A DNA stretch of 64,000 nt from Hydractinia symbiolongicarpus (lineage: Eukaryota; Cnidaria; Hydrozoa; Anthoathecata; Hydractiniidae), in NCBI RefSeq assembly GCF_029227915.1, contig NC_079877.1, positions 33,073,851-33,137,850 of the forward strand. The letters are read 5' to 3'. The notes under the pieces are model-generated. The model made no database searches, had not been told where the DNA came from, and worked only from the letters and a program-made list of their open reading frames with translations. Both the position numbers and the translations under genes were made by a program. This document shows, in pieces, positions 45,824 through 59,217 of this stretch. Numbering within the stretch: position 1 is the stretch's first letter; every line of letters begins with the position of its first letter.

Positions 45824-47728
45824 CCAAAACGATTTTTTAAAGTATCTTTTCACCACTAAAACGCATGAGACTTGTAGTTTTCAAAAATGTTTTCATTTTT
45901 GATGAGACGCTTAATGAAAGAGGTTTAATCGCCGGCAAACGAAAACCCTCGATTTCACGTAAATCCCGGGTTTCGCCCGTATAGTCGAATGTATACAAAG
46001 AAAGTACCCTGTGAGTAAACTCATTTCCAAAACGATTTTTTAAAGTATCTTTTCACCACTAAAACGCATGAGACTTGTAGTTTTCAAAAATGTTTTCATT
46101 TTTGATGAGACGCTGAATAAAAGAAGTTTAATTGCCGGCAAACGAAAACCCGCCATTTCCCGTAAACCCGGGACTCGGCCCGTATAGTCAAAAGTATACA
46201 AAGAAAGTACCATGTGAGTAAACTCATTTCCCGAACGATTTTTTAAATTATTTTTTCACCACTAAAACGCATGAGACTTGTAGTTTTCAAAAATGTTTTC
46301 ATTTTTGATGAGACGCTTGTTGAAAGAGGTTTAATCGCCGGCAAACGAAAACCCGCGATTTCCCGTAAATCCCGGCTTGGCCCGTATAGTCAAAAGTATA
46401 CAAAGAAAGTACCCTGTGAGTAAACTCATTTCCTGAACGATTTTTCAAATTATTTTTTCACCACTAAAACGCATAAGACTTGTAGTTTTTAAAAATGTTT
46501 TCATTTTTGATGAGACGCTTAATGAAAGAGGTTTAATCGCCGGCAAACGAAAACCCGCGATTTCACGTAAATCCCGGGTTTGGCTCGTATAGTCGAATGT
46601 ATACAAAGAAAGTACCCTGTGAGTAAACTCATTACCAAAACGATTTTTTAAAGTATCTTTTCACCACTAAAACGCATGAGACTTGTAGTTTTCAAAATGT
46701 TTTCATTTTTGATGAGACGCTGAATAAAAGAAGTTTAATTGCCGGCAAACGAAAAACCGCCATTTCCCGTAAACCCCGGACTCGGCCCGTATAGTCAAAA
46801 GTATACAAAGAAAGTACCCAGGGAGTAAACTCATTTTCCATGCATACAAAGAAAGTACCCTGTGAGTAAACACATTTCCAAACCGATTTTTTAAATTATC
46901 TTTTTACCACTAAAACGCATGAGACTTGTAGTTTTCAAAAATGTTTTCATTTTTGATGAGACGCTTAATGAAAGAGGTTTAATCGCCGGCAAACGAAAAC
47001 CCGCGATTTCACGTAAATCCCGGGTTTCGCCCGTATAGTCGAATGTATACAAAGAAAGTACCCTGTGAGTAAACTCATTTCCAAAACGATTTTTTAAAGT
47101 ATCTTTTCACCACTAAAACGCATGAGACTTGTAGTTTTCAAAAATGTTTTCATTTTTGATGAGACGCTGAATAAAAGAAGTTTAATTGCAGGCAAACGAA
47201 AACCCGCCATTTCCCGCAAACCCGGGACTCGGCCGTATAGTCAAAAGTATACAAAGAAAGTACCCTGTGAGTAAACTCATTACCAAAACGATTTTTTAAA
47301 GTATCTTTTCACCACTAAAACGCATGAGACTTGTAGTTTTCAAAATGTTTTCATTTTTGATGAGACGCTGAATAAAAGAAGTTTAATTGCCGGCAAACGA
47401 AAAACCGCCATTTCCCGTAAACCCCGGACTCGGCCCGTATAGTCAAAAGTATACAAAGAAAGTACCCAGGGAGTAAACTCATTTTCCATGCATACAAAGA
47501 AAGTACCCTGTGAGTAAACACATTTCCAAACCGATTTTTTAAATTATCTTTTTACCACTAAAACGCATGAGACTTGTAGTTTTCAAAAATGTTTTCATTT
47601 TTGATGAGACGCTTAATGAAAGAGGTTTAATCGCCGGCAAACGAAAACCCGCGATTTCACGTAAATCCCGGGTTTCGCCCGTATAGTCGAATGTATACAA
47701 AGAAAGTACCCTGTGAGTAAACTCATTT
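45824..47728. repeat. 1905-bp HOR, copy 2
   Basis: This is the tandem partner of 43919-45823. It begins with CCAAAACG and AAAGTATC where copy 1 begins with CCAAACCG and AAATTATC, so the left join lies within the first monomer. It contains 648-bp trimers at 46635 and 47283. Confidence 0.88.
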
Positions 47729-48133
47729 CCAAAACGATTTTTTAAAGTATCTTTTCACCACTAAAACGCATGAGACTTGTAGTTTTCAAAAATGTTTTCA
47801 TTTTTGATGAGACGCTGAATAAAAGAAGTTTAATTGCAGGCAAACGAAAACCCGCCATTTCCCGCAAACCCGGGACTCGGCCGTATAGTCAAAAGTATAC
47901 AAAGAAAGTACCATGTGAGTAAACTCATTTCCCGAACGATTTTTTAAATTATTTTTTCACCACTAAAACGCATGAGACTTGTAGTTTTTAAAAATGTTTT
48001 CATTTTTGATGAGACGCTTGTTGAAAGAGGTTTAATCGCCGGCAAACGAAAACCCGCGATTTCCCGTAAATCCCGGGCTTGGCCCGTATAGTCTAAAGTA
48101 TACAAAGAAAGTACCCTGTGAGTAAACTCATTT
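47729..48133. repeat. Junction monomers between 1905-bp and 1909-bp HORs
   Basis: An M1 with TTGCAGGC and CGGCCGTATAG (end of the last 648-bp trimer) is followed by an M2 with GTTTTTAAAAATG and GTCTAAAG. The second monomer ends CATTTCCC and joins to a diverged M1. Confidence 0.8.
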
Positions 48134-50042
48134 CCCAAACGATTTTTTAAATTATTTTTTCACCACTAAAACGCATGAGACTTGTACTTTTCAAAAATGT
48201 TTTCATTTTTGATGAGACGCTGAATAAAAGAAGTTTAATTGCCGGCAAACGAAAACCCGCCATTTCCCGTAAACCCCGGACTCGGCCCGTATAGTCAAAA
48301 GTATACAAAGAAAGTACCCAGGGAGTGAACTCATTTTCCATGTATACAAAGAAAGTACCCTGTGAGTAAACACATTTCCAAAACGATTTTTTAAATTATC
48401 TTTTCACCACTAAAACGCATGAGACTTGTAGTTTTCAAAAATGTTTTCATTTTTGATGAGACGCTTAATGAAAGAGGTTTAATCGCCGGCAAACGAAAAC
48501 CCGCGATTTCACGTAAATCCTGGTTTTCGCCCGTATAGTCGAATGTATACAAAGAAAGTACCCTGAGAGTAAACACATTTCCAAAACGATTTTTTAAATT
48601 ATCTTTTCACCACTAAAACGCATGAGACTTGTAGTTTTCAAAAATGTTTTCATTTTTGATGAGACGCTTGTTGAAAGAGGTTTAATCGCCGGCAAACGAA
48701 AACCCGCGATTTCCCGTAAATCCCGGGCTTGGCCCGTATAGTCAAAAGTATACAAAGAAAGTACCCTGTGAGTAAACTCATTTCCTGAACGATTTTTTAA
48801 ATTATTTTTTCACCACTAAAACGCATAAGACTTGTAGTTTTTAAAAATGTTTTCATTTTTGATGAGACGCTTAATGAAAGAGGTTTAATCGCCGGCAAAC
48901 GAAAACCCGCGATTTCACGTAAATCCCGGGTTTGGCCCGTATAGTCGAATGTATACAAAGAAAGTACCCTGTGAGTAAACTCATTTCCAAAACGATTTTT
49001 TAAAGTATCTTTTCACCACTAAAACGCATGAGACTTGTAGTTTTCAAAAATGTTTTCATTTTTGATGAGACGCTGAATGAAAGAAGTTTAATTGCCGGCA
49101 AACGAAAAACCGCCATTTCCCGTAAACCCCGGACTCGGCCCGTATAGTCAAAAGTATACAAAGAAAGTACCCAGGGAGTAAACTCATTTTCCATGTATAC
49201 AAAGAAAGTACCCTGTGAGTAACCACATTTCCAAACCGATTTTTTAAATTATCTTTTTACCACTAAAACGCATGAGACTTGTAGTTTTCAAAAATGTTTT
49301 CATTTTTGATGAGACGCTTAATGAAAGAGGTTTAATCGCCGGCAAACGAAAACCCGCGATTTCACGTAAATCCCGGGTTTCGCCCGTATAGTCGAATGTA
49401 TACAAAGAAAGTACCCTGTGAGTAAACTCATTTCCAAAACGATTTTTTAAAGTATCTTTTCACCACTAAAACGCATGAGACTTGTAGTTTTCAAAAATGT
49501 TTTCATTTTTGATGAGACGCTGAATAAAAGAAGTTTAATTGCCGGCAAACGAAAACCCGCCATTTCCCGTAAACCCGGGACTCGGCCCGTATAGTCAAAA
49601 GTATACAAAGAAAGTACCATGTGAGGAAACTCATTTCCCGAACGATTTTTTAAATTATTTTTTCACCACTAAAACGCATGAGACTTGTAGTTTTTAAAAA
49701 TGTTTTCATTTTTGATGAGACGCTTGTTGAAAGAGGTTTAATCGCCGGCAAACGAAAACCCGCGATTTCCCGTAAATCCCGGGCTTGGCCCGTATAGTCT
49801 AAAGTATAAAAAGAAAGTACCCTGTGAGTAAACTCATTTCCCGAACGATTTTTTAAATTATTCTTTCACCACTAAAACACATAAGACTTGTAGTTTTCAA
49901 AAATGTTTTCATTTTTGATGAGACGCTTAATGAAAGAGGTTTAATCGCCGGCAAACGAAAACCCGCGATTTCACGTAAATCCCGGGTTTGGCCCGTATAG
50001 TCGAATGTATACAAAGAAAGTACCCTGTGAGTAAACTCATTT
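48134..50042. repeat. 1909-bp HOR, copy 1
   Basis: The unit is M1-ext-M3'-M2-M3 (853 bp), then M1-ext-M3'-M1-M2-M3 (1056 bp). Shared marks with copy 2 are GGGAGTGAACTC, CCTGAGAGTAAAC (48561 and 50470) and CCTGGTTTTCGCC. Private changes include CTTGTACTTTTC in the first M1, GTATAAAAAG near 49807 and AAACACATAAG near 49876. Confidence 0.89.
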
Positions 50043-51951
50043 CCAAAACGATTTTTTAAAGTATCTTTTCACCTCTAAAACGCATGAGACTTGTAGTTTT
50101 CAAAAATGTTTTCATTTTTGATGAGACGCTGAATAAAAGAAGTTTAATTGCCGGCAAACGAAAACCCGCCATTTCCCGTAAACCCCGGACTCGGCCCGTA
50201 TAGTCAAAAGTATACAAAGAAAGTACCCAGGGAGTGAACTCATTTTCCATGTATACAAAGAAAGTACCCTGTGAGTAAACACATTTCCAAAACGATTTTT
50301 TAAATTATCTTTTCACCACTAAAACGCATGAGACTTGTAGTTTTCAAAAATGTTTTCATTTTTGATGAGACGCTTAATGAAAGAGGTTTAATCGCCGGCA
50401 AACGAAAACCCGCGATTTCACGTAAATCCTGGTTTTCGCCCGTATAGTCGAATGTATACAAAGAAAGTACCCTGAGAGTAAACACATTTCCAAAACGATT
50501 TTTTAAATTATCTTTTCACCACTAAAACGCATGAGACTTGTAGTTTTCAAAAATGTTTTCATTTTTGATGAGACGCTTGTTGAAAGAGGTTTAATCGCCG
50601 GCAAACGAAAACCCGCGATTTCCCGTAAATCCCGGGCTTGGCCCGTATAGTCAAAAGTATACAAAGAAAGTACCCTGTGAGTAAACTCATTTCCTGAACG
50701 ATTTTTTAAATTATTTTTTCACCACTAAAACGCATGAGACTTGTAGTTTTTAAAAATGTTTTCATTTTTGATGAGACGCTTAATGAAAGAGGTTTAATCG
50801 CCGGCAAACGAAAACCCGCGATTTCACGTAAATCCCGGGTTTGGCCCGTATAGTCGAATGTATACAAAGAAAGTACCCTGTGAGTAAACTCATTTCCAAA
50901 ACGATTTTTTAAAGTATCTTTTCACCACTAAAACGCATGAGACTTGTAGTTTTCAAAAATGTTTTCATTTTTGATGAGACGCTGAATAAAAGAAGTTTAA
51001 TTGCCGGCAAACGAAAAACCGCCATTTCCCGTAAACCCCGGACTCGGCCCGTATAGTCAAAAGTATACAAAGAAAGTACCCAGGGAGTAAACTCATTTTC
51101 CATGTATACAAAGAAAGTACCCTGTGAGTAAACACATTTCCAAACCGATTTTTTAAATTATCTTTTCACCACTAAAACGCATGAGACTTGTAGTTTTCAA
51201 AAATGTTTTCATTTTTGATGAGACGCTTAATGAAAGAGGTTTAATCGCCGGCAAACGAAAACCCGCGATTTCACGTAAATCCCGGGTTTCGCCCGTATAG
51301 TCGAATGTATACAAAGAAAGTACCCTGTGAGTAAACTCATTTCCAAAACGATTTTTTAAAGTATCTTTTCACCACTAAAACGCATGAGACTTGTAGTTTT
51401 CAAAAATGTTTTCATTTTTGATGAGACGCTGAATAAAAAAAGTTTAATTGCCGGCAAACGAAAACCCGCCATTTCCCGTAAACCCGGGACTCGGCCCGTA
51501 TAGTCAAAAGTATACAAAGAAAGTACCATGTGAGTAAACTCATTTCCCGAACGATTTTTTAAATTATTTTTTCACCACTAAAACGCATGAGACTTGTAGT
51601 TTTCAAAAATATTTTCATTTTTGATGAGACGCTTGTTGAAAGAGGTTTAATCGCCGGCAAACGAAAACCCGCGATTTCCCGTAAATCCCGGCTTGGCCCG
51701 TATAGTCAAAAGTATACAAAGAAAGTACCCTGTGAGTAAACTCATTTCCTGAACGATTTTTCAAATTATTTTTTCACCACTAAAACGCATAAGACTTGTA
51801 GTTTTCAAAAATGTTTTCATTTTTGATGAGACGCTTAATGAAAGAGGTTTAATCGCCGGCAAACGAAAACCCGCGATTTCACGTAAATCCCGGGTTTGGC
51901 CCGTATAGTCGAATGTATACAAAGAAAGTACCCTGTGAGTAAACTCATTTC
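50043..51951. repeat. 1909-bp HOR, copy 2
   Basis: This is the tandem partner of 48134-50042 with CCTGAGAGTAAAC repeated exactly 1909 bp later. Differences include CACCTCTAAAACG in the first M1 and the 202-bp M2 with AAAAATATTTTC near 51605 in the second half. Confidence 0.89.
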
Positions 51952-53655
51952 CAAAACGATTTTTTAAAGTATCTTTTCACCACTAAAACGCATGAGACTT
52001 GTAGTTTTCAAAAATGTTTTCATTTTTGATGAGACGCTGAATAAAAGAAGTTTAATTGCCGGCAAACGAAAAACCGCCATTTCCCGTAAACCCGGGACTC
52101 GGCCCGTATAGTCAAAAGTATACAAAGAAAGTACCATGTGAGTAAACTCATTTCCCGAACGATTTTTTAAATTATTTCTTCACCACTAAAACGCATGAGA
52201 CTTGTAGTTTTCAAAAATTTTTTTTATTTTTGATGAGACGCTTGTTGAAAGAGGTTTAATCGCCGGCAAACGAAAACCCGCGATTTCCCGTAAATCCCGG
52301 CTTGGCCCGTATAGTCAAAAGTATACAAAGAAAGTACCCTGTGAGTAAACTCATTTCCTGAACGATTTTTCAAATTATTTTTTCACCACTAAAACGCATA
52401 AGACTTGTAGTTTTCAAAAATGTTTTCATTTTTGATGAGACGCTTAATGAAAGAGGTTTAATCGCCGGCAAACGAAAACCCGCGATTTCACGTAAATCCC
52501 GGGTTTGGCCCGTATAGTCGAATGTATACAAAGAAAGTACCCTGTGAGTAAACTCATTTCCAAAACGATTTTTTAAAGTATCTTTTCACCACTAAAACGC
52601 ATGAGACTTGTAGTTTTCAAAAATGTTTTCATTTTTGATGAGACGCTGAATAAAAGAAGTTTAATTGCCGGCAAACGAAAACCCGCCATTTCCCGTAAAC
52701 CCCGGACTCGGCCCGTATAGTCAAAAGTATACAAAGAAAGTACCCAGGGAGTAAACTCATTTCCCATGTATACAAAGAAAGTACCCTGTGAGTAAACTCA
52801 TTTCCAAAACGATTTTTTAAATTATCTTTTCACCACTAAAACGCATGAGACCTCTAGTTTTCAAAAATGTTTTCAATTTTGATGGGACGCTGAATAAAAG
52901 AAGTTTGATCGCCTGCACACGAAAACCCGCGATTTCCCGTAAATCCCGGACTCGGCCCGTATAGTCAAAAGTATACAAAGAAAGTACCCTGTGAGTAAAC
53001 TCATTTCCCGAACGATTTTTTAAATTATTTTTCACCACTAAAACGCATGAGACTTGTAGTTTTTAAAAATGTTTTCATTTTTGATGAGACGCTGAATAAA
53101 AGAAGTTTAATTGCCGTCAAACGAAAACCCGCCATTTCCCGTAAACCCCGGACTCGCCCCGTATATTCAAAGGTATACAAAGAAAGTACCCAGGGAGTAA
53201 ACTCATTTCCCATGTATACAAAGAAAGTACCCTGTGAGTAAACACATTTCCAAAACGATTTTTTAAATTATCTTTTCACCACTAAAACGCATGAGACTTG
53301 TAGTTTTCAAAAATGTTTTCATTTTTGATGAGACGCTTGTTGAAAGAGGTTTATTCGTCGGCAAACGAAAACCTGCGATTTCCCGTAAATCCCGGGCTTG
53401 GCCCGTATAGTCAAAAGTATACAAAGAAAGTACCCTGTGAGTAAACTCATTTCCTGAACGATTTTTTAAATTATTTTTTCACCACTAAAACGCATAAGAC
53501 TTGTAGTTTTCAAAAATGTTTTCATTTTTGATGAGACGCTTAATGAAGGAGGTTTAATCGCCGGTAAACGAAAACCCGCGATTTCACGTAAATCCCGGGT
53601 TTGGCCCGTATAGTCGAATGTATACAAAGATAGTACCCTGTGAGTAAACTCATTT
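51952..53655. repeat. Mixed block with M8 at 52.8 kb
   Basis: The order is M1 with AAAACCG and CCCGGGACTCGG, M2 with AAATTTTTTTTATTTTTG that spoils the hairpin, M3, M1-ext, M8 (52804-53006) with CCTCTAG and TCAATTTTG, a shortened M1 with ATTTTTCACC, TTGCCGTC and CTCGCCCCG, extension, M2 with TTATTCGTCGG, and M3 with GGAGGTTT. Private changes are denser here than on either side, as if this patch missed recent homogenisation. Confidence 0.84.
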
Positions 53656-54955
53656 CCAAAACGATTTTTTAAAGTATCTTTTCACCACTAAAACGCATGA
53701 GACTTGTAGTTTTCAAAAATGTTTTCATTTTTGATGAGACGCTGAATAAAAGAAGTTTAATTGCCGGCAAACGAAAACCCGCCATTTCCCGTAAACCCCG
53801 GACTCGGCCCGTATAGTCAAAAGTTCACAAAGAAAGTACCCAAGGAGTAAACTCATTTCCCATGTATACAAAGAAAGTACCCTGTGAGTAAACACATTTC
53901 CAAAACGATTTTTTAAATTATCTTTTCACCACTAAAACGCATAAGACTTGTAGTTTTCAAAAATGTTTTCATTTTTGATGAGACGCTTAATGAAAGAGGT
54001 TTAATCGCCGGCAAACGAAAACCCGCTATTTCACGTAAATCCCGGGTTTGGCCCGTATAGTCGAATGTATACAAAGATAGTACCCTGTGAGTAAACTCAT
54101 TTCCAAAACGATTTTTTAAAATATCTTTTCACCACTAAAACGCATGAGACTTGTAGTTTTCAAAAATGTTTTCATTTTTGATGAGACGCTGAATAAAAGA
54201 AGTTTAATTGCCGGCAAACGAAAACCCGCCATTTCCCGTAAACCCCGGACTCGGCCCGCATAGTCAAAAGTATACAAAGAAAGTACCCAGGGAGTAAACT
54301 CATCTCCCATGTATACAAAGAAAGTACCCTGTGAGTAAACACATTTCCAAAACTATTTTTTAAATTATCTTTTCACCACTAAAACGCATGAGACTTGTAG
54401 TTTTCAAAAATGTTTTCATTTTTGATGAGACGCTTAATGAAAGAGGTTTAATCGCCGGCAAACGAAAACCCGCGATTTCACGTAAATCCCGGGTTTCGCC
54501 CGTATAGTCGAATGTATACAAAGAAAGTACCCTGTGAGTAAACTCATTTCCAAAACGATTTTTTAAAGTATCTTTTCACCACTAAAACGCATGAGACTTG
54601 TAGTTTTCAAAAATGTTTTCATTTTTGATGAGACGCTTGTTGAAAGAGGTTTAATCGCCGGCAAACGAAAACCCGCGATTTCCCGTAAATCCCGGGCTTG
54701 GTCCGTATAGTCTAAAGTATACAAAGAAAGTACCCTGTGAGTAAACTCATTTCCCGAACGATTTTTTAAATTATTTTTTCACCACTAAAACGCATAAGAC
54801 TTGTAGTTTTCAAAAATGTTTTCATTTTTGATGAGACGCTTAATGAAAGAGGTTTAATCGCCGGCAAACGAAAACCCGCGATTTCACGTAAATCCCGGGT
54901 TTGGCCCGTATAGTCGAATGTATACAAAGAAAGTACCCTGTGAGTAAACTCATTT
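53656..54955. repeat. 1300-bp HOR, copy 1
   Basis: Six monomers with two extensions: M1 with AAGTTCACAAAG and CCCAAGGAG, extension, M3 with CCCGCTATTTC, M1 with CATCTCCC end and CCCGCATAG, extension, M3', M2 with TTGGTCCG and GTCTAAAG, M3. All marks recur at 54956-56255. Confidence 0.91.
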
Positions 54956-56255
54956 CCATAACGATTTTTTAAAGTATCTTTTCACCACTAAAACGCATGA
55001 GACTTGTAGTTTTCAAAAGTGTTTTCATTTTTGATGAGACGCTGAATAAAAGAAGTTTAATTGCCGGCAAACGAAAACCCGCCATTTCCCGTAAACCCCG
55101 GACTCGGCCCGTATAGTCAAAAGTTCACAAAGAAAGTACCCAAGGAGTAAACTCATTTCCCATGTATACAAAGAAAGTACCCTGTGAGTAAACACATTTC
55201 CAAAACGATTTTTTAAATTATCTTTTCACCACTAAAACGCATAAGACTTGTAGTTTTCAAAAATGTTTTCATTTTTGATGAGACGCTTAATGAAAGAGGT
55301 TTAATCGCCGGCAAACGAAAACCCGCTATTTCACGTAAATCCCGGGTTTGGCCCGTATAGTCGAATGTATACAAAGATAGTACCCTGTGAGTAAACTCAT
55401 TTCCAAAACGATTTTTTAAAATATCTTTTCACCACTAAAACGCATGAGACTTGTAGTTTTCAAAAATGTTTTCATTTTTGATGAGACGCTGAATAAAAGA
55501 AGTTTAATTGCCGGCAAACGAAAACCCGCCATTTCCCGTAAACCCCGGACTCGACCCGCATAGTCAAAAGTATACAAAGAAAGTACCCAGGGAGTAAACT
55601 CATCTCCCATGTATACAAAGAAAGTACCCTGTGAGTAAACACATTTCCAAAACTATTTTTTAAATTATCTTTTCACCACTAAAACGCATGAGACTTGTAG
55701 TTTTCAAAAATGTTTTCATTTTTGATGAGACGCTTAATGAAAGAGGTTTAATCGCCGGCAAACGAAAACCCGCGATTTCACGTAAATCCCGGGTTTCGCC
55801 CGTATAGTCGAATGTATACAAAGAAAGTACCCTGTGAGTAAACTCATTTCCAAAACGATTTTTTAAAGTATCTTTTCACCACTAAAACGCATGAGACTTG
55901 TAGTTTTCAAAAATGTTTTCATTTTTGATGAGACGCTTGTTGAAAGAGGTTTAATCGCCGGCAAACGAAAACCCGCGATTTCCCGTAAATCCCGGGCTTG
56001 GTCCGTATAGTCTAAAGTATACAAAGAAAGTACCCTGTGAGTAAACTCATTTCCCGAACGATTTTTTAAATTATTTTTTCACCACTAAAACGCATAAGAC
56101 TTGTAGTTTTCAAAAATGTTTTCATTTTTGATGAGACGCTTAATGAAAGAGGTTTAATCGCCGGCAAACGAAAACCCGCGATTTCACGTAAATCCCGGGT
56201 TTGGCCCGTATAGTCGAATGTATACAAAGAAAGTACCCTGTGAGTAAACTCATTT
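54956..56255. repeat. 1300-bp HOR, copy 2
   Basis: This tandem copy of 53656-54955 has AAGTTCACAAAG, CCCGCTATTTC, CATCTCCC and TTGGTCCG at exactly +1300. It differs by CCATAACG at its start, CAAAAGTGTTTTC in the hairpin arm and CTCGACCCG. CCATAACG is shared with the following M1 copies at 56256, 56905 and 59218. Confidence 0.91.
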
Positions 56256-56904
56256 CCATAACGATTTTTTAAAGTATCTTTTCACCACTAAAACGCATGA
56301 GACTTGTAGTTTTCAAAAATGTTTTCATTTTTGATGAGACGCTGAATAAAAGAAGTTTAATTGCCAGCAAACAAAAACCCGCCATTTCCCGTAAACCCCG
56401 GACTCGGCCCGTATAGTCAAAAGTATACAAAGAAAGTACCCTGTGAGTAAACTCATTTCCCGAACGATTTTTTAAATTATTTTTTCACCACTAAAACGCA
56501 TGAGACTTGTAGTTTTTAAAAATGTTTTCATTTTTGATGAGACGCTGAATAAAAGAAGTTTAATTGCCGGCAAACAAAAACCGCCATTTCCCGTAAACCC
56601 CGGACTCGGCCCGTATAGTCAAAAGTATGCAAAGAAAGTACCCAGGGAGTAAACTCATTTCCCGTGTATACAAAGAAAGTACCCTGTGAGTAAACACATT
56701 TCCAAAACGATTTTTTAAATTATCTTTTCACCACTAAAACGCATGAGACTTGTATTTTTTAAAAATGTTTTCATTTTTGATGAGACGCTTAATGAAAGAG
56801 GTTTAATCGCCGGCAAACGAAAACCCGCGATTTCACGTAAATCCCGGGTTTGGCCCGTATAGTCGAATGTATACAAAGAAAGTACCCTGTGAGTAAACTC
56901 ATTT
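56256..56904. repeat. 649-bp unit (M1-M1-ext-M3), copy 1
   Basis: M1 with CCATAACG and TTGCCAGCAAACAAAAAC, a second M1-like monomer with GGCAAACAAAAACCGCC and GTATGCAAAG, an extension starting CCCGTGTATAC, and an M3-type monomer with CTTGTATTTTTT. The first three parts repeat 649 bp later. The CCCGTG junction destroys the minus-strand ATG usual in extensions. Confidence 0.88.
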
Positions 56905-59217
56905 CCATAACGATTTTTTAAAGTATCTTTTCACCACTAAAACGCATGAGACTTGTAGTTTTCAAAAATGTTTTCATTTTTGATGAGACGCTGAATAAAA
57001 GAAGTTTAATTGCCAGCAAACAAAAACCCGCCATTTCCCGTAAACCCCGGACTCGGCCCGTATAGTCAAAAGTATACAAAGAAAGTACCCTGTGAGTAAA
57101 CTCATTTCCCGAACGATTTTTTAAATTATTTTTTCACCACTAAAACGCATGAGACTTGTAGTTTTTAAAAATGTTTTCATTTTTGATGAGACGCTGAATA
57201 AAAGAAGTTTAATTGCCGGCAAACAAAAACCGCCATTTCCCGTAAACCCCGGACTCGGCCCGTATAGTCAAAAGTATGCAAAGAAAGTACCCAGGGAGTA
57301 AACTCATTTCCCGTGTATACAAAGAAAGTACCCTGTGAGTAAACACATTTCCAAAACGATTTTTTAAATTATCTTTTCACCACTAAAACGCATGAGACTT
57401 GTATTTTTTAAAAATGTTTTCATTTTTGATGAGACGCTTGTTGAAAGAGGTTTAATCGCCGGCAAACGAAAACCCGCGATTTCCCGTAAATCCCGGGCTT
57501 GGCCCGTATAGTCTAAAGTATACAAAGAAAGTACCCTGTGAGTAAACTCATTTCCCGAACGATTTTTTAAATTATTTTTTAACCACTAAAACGCATAAGA
57601 CTTGTAGTTTTCAAAAATGTTTTCATTTTTGATGAGACGCTTAATGAAAGAGGTTTAATCGCCGGCAAACGAAAACCCGCGATTTCACGTAAATCCCGGG
57701 TTTGGCCGTATAGTCGAATGTATACAAAGAAAGTACCCTGTGAGTAAACTCATTTCCAAAACGATTTTTTAAAGTATCTTTTCACCACTAAAACGCATGA
57801 GACTTGTAGTTTTCAAAAATGTTTTCATTTTTGATGAGACGCTGAATAAAAGAAGTTTTATTGCCGGCAAACGAAAACCCGCCATTTCCCGTAAACCCCG
57901 GACTCGGCCCGTATAGTCAAAAGTATACAAAGAAAGTACCCTGTGAGTGAACTCATTTCCCGAACGATTTTTTAAATTATTTTTTCACCACTAAAACGCA
58001 TGAGACTTGTAGTTTTTAAAAATGTTTTCATTTTTGATGAGACGCTGAATAAAAGAAGTTTAATTGCCGGCAAACGAAAACCCGCCATTTCCCGTAAACC
58101 CCGGACTCGGCCCGTATAGTCAAAAGTATACAAAGAAAGTACCCAGGGACTAAACTCATTTCCCGTGTATACAAAGAAAGTACCCTGTGAGTAAACACAT
58201 TTCCAAAACGATTTTTTAAATTATCTTTTCACCACTAAAACGCATGAGACTTGTAGTTTTCAAAAATGTTTTCATTTTTGATGAGACGCTTGTTGAAAGA
58301 GGTTTAATCGCCGGCAAACGAAAACCCGCGATTTCCCGTAAATCCCGGGCTTGGCCCGTATAGTCTAAAGTATACAAAGAAAGTACCCTGTGAGTAAACT
58401 CATTTCCCAAACGATTTTTTAAAGTATTCTTTCACCACTAAAACGCATAAGACTTGTAGTTTTCAAAAATGTTTTCATTTTTGATGAGACGCTTAATGAA
58501 AGAGGTTTAATCGCCGGCAAACGAAAACCCGCGATTTCACGTAAATCCCGGGTTTCGCCCGTATAGTCGAACGTATACAAAGAAAGTACCCTGTGAGTAA
58601 ACTCATTTCCAAAACGATTTTTTAAAGTATCTTTTCACCACTAAAACGCATGAGACTTGTAGTTTTCAAAAATGTTTTCATTTTTGATGAGACGCTTAAT
58701 GAAAGAGGTTTAATCGCCGGCAAACGAAAACCCGCGATTTCACGTAAATCCCGGGTTTCGCCCGTATAGTCGAATGTATACAAAGAAAGTACCCTGTGAG
58801 TAAACTCATTTCCAAAACGATTTTTTAAAGTATCTTTTCACCACTAAAACGCATGAGACTTGTAGTTTTCAAAAATGTTTTCATTTTTGATGAGACGCTT
58901 GTTGAAAGAGGTTTAATCGCCGGCAAACGAAAACCCGCGATTTCCCGTAAATCCCGGGCTTGTTCCGTATAGTCTAAAGTATACAAAGAAAGTACCCTGT
59001 GAGTAAACTCATTTCCCGAACGATTTTTTAAATTATTTTTTCACCACTAAAACGCATAAGACTTGTAGTTTTCAAAAATGTTTTCATTTTTGATGAGACG
59101 CTTAATGAAAGAGGTTTAATCGCCGGCAAACGAAAACCCGCGATTTCACGTAAATCCCGGGTTTGGCCCGTATAGTCGAATGTATACAAAGAAAGTACCC
59201 GGTGAGTAAACTCATTT
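56905..59217. repeat. 2313-bp HOR, copy 1
   Basis: Eleven monomers with two extensions, beginning with M1 CCATAACG. Marks recurring at +2313 are TTGCCAGC (57010), CCCGTGTATAC, TTTTTAACCACT (57579), TTTGGCCGTATAG with one C lost (57701), AGTTTTATTGCC (57856) and CCCAGGGACTAAAC. The part after about 58600 (two M3'-like monomers, M2, M3) is not in copy 2. Confidence 0.89.

Noticed and set aside
53047-53241. Plus-strand open frame of 64 residues
   Set aside because: It is a chance product of private changes in one diverged monomer; the same frame is closed in other copies.
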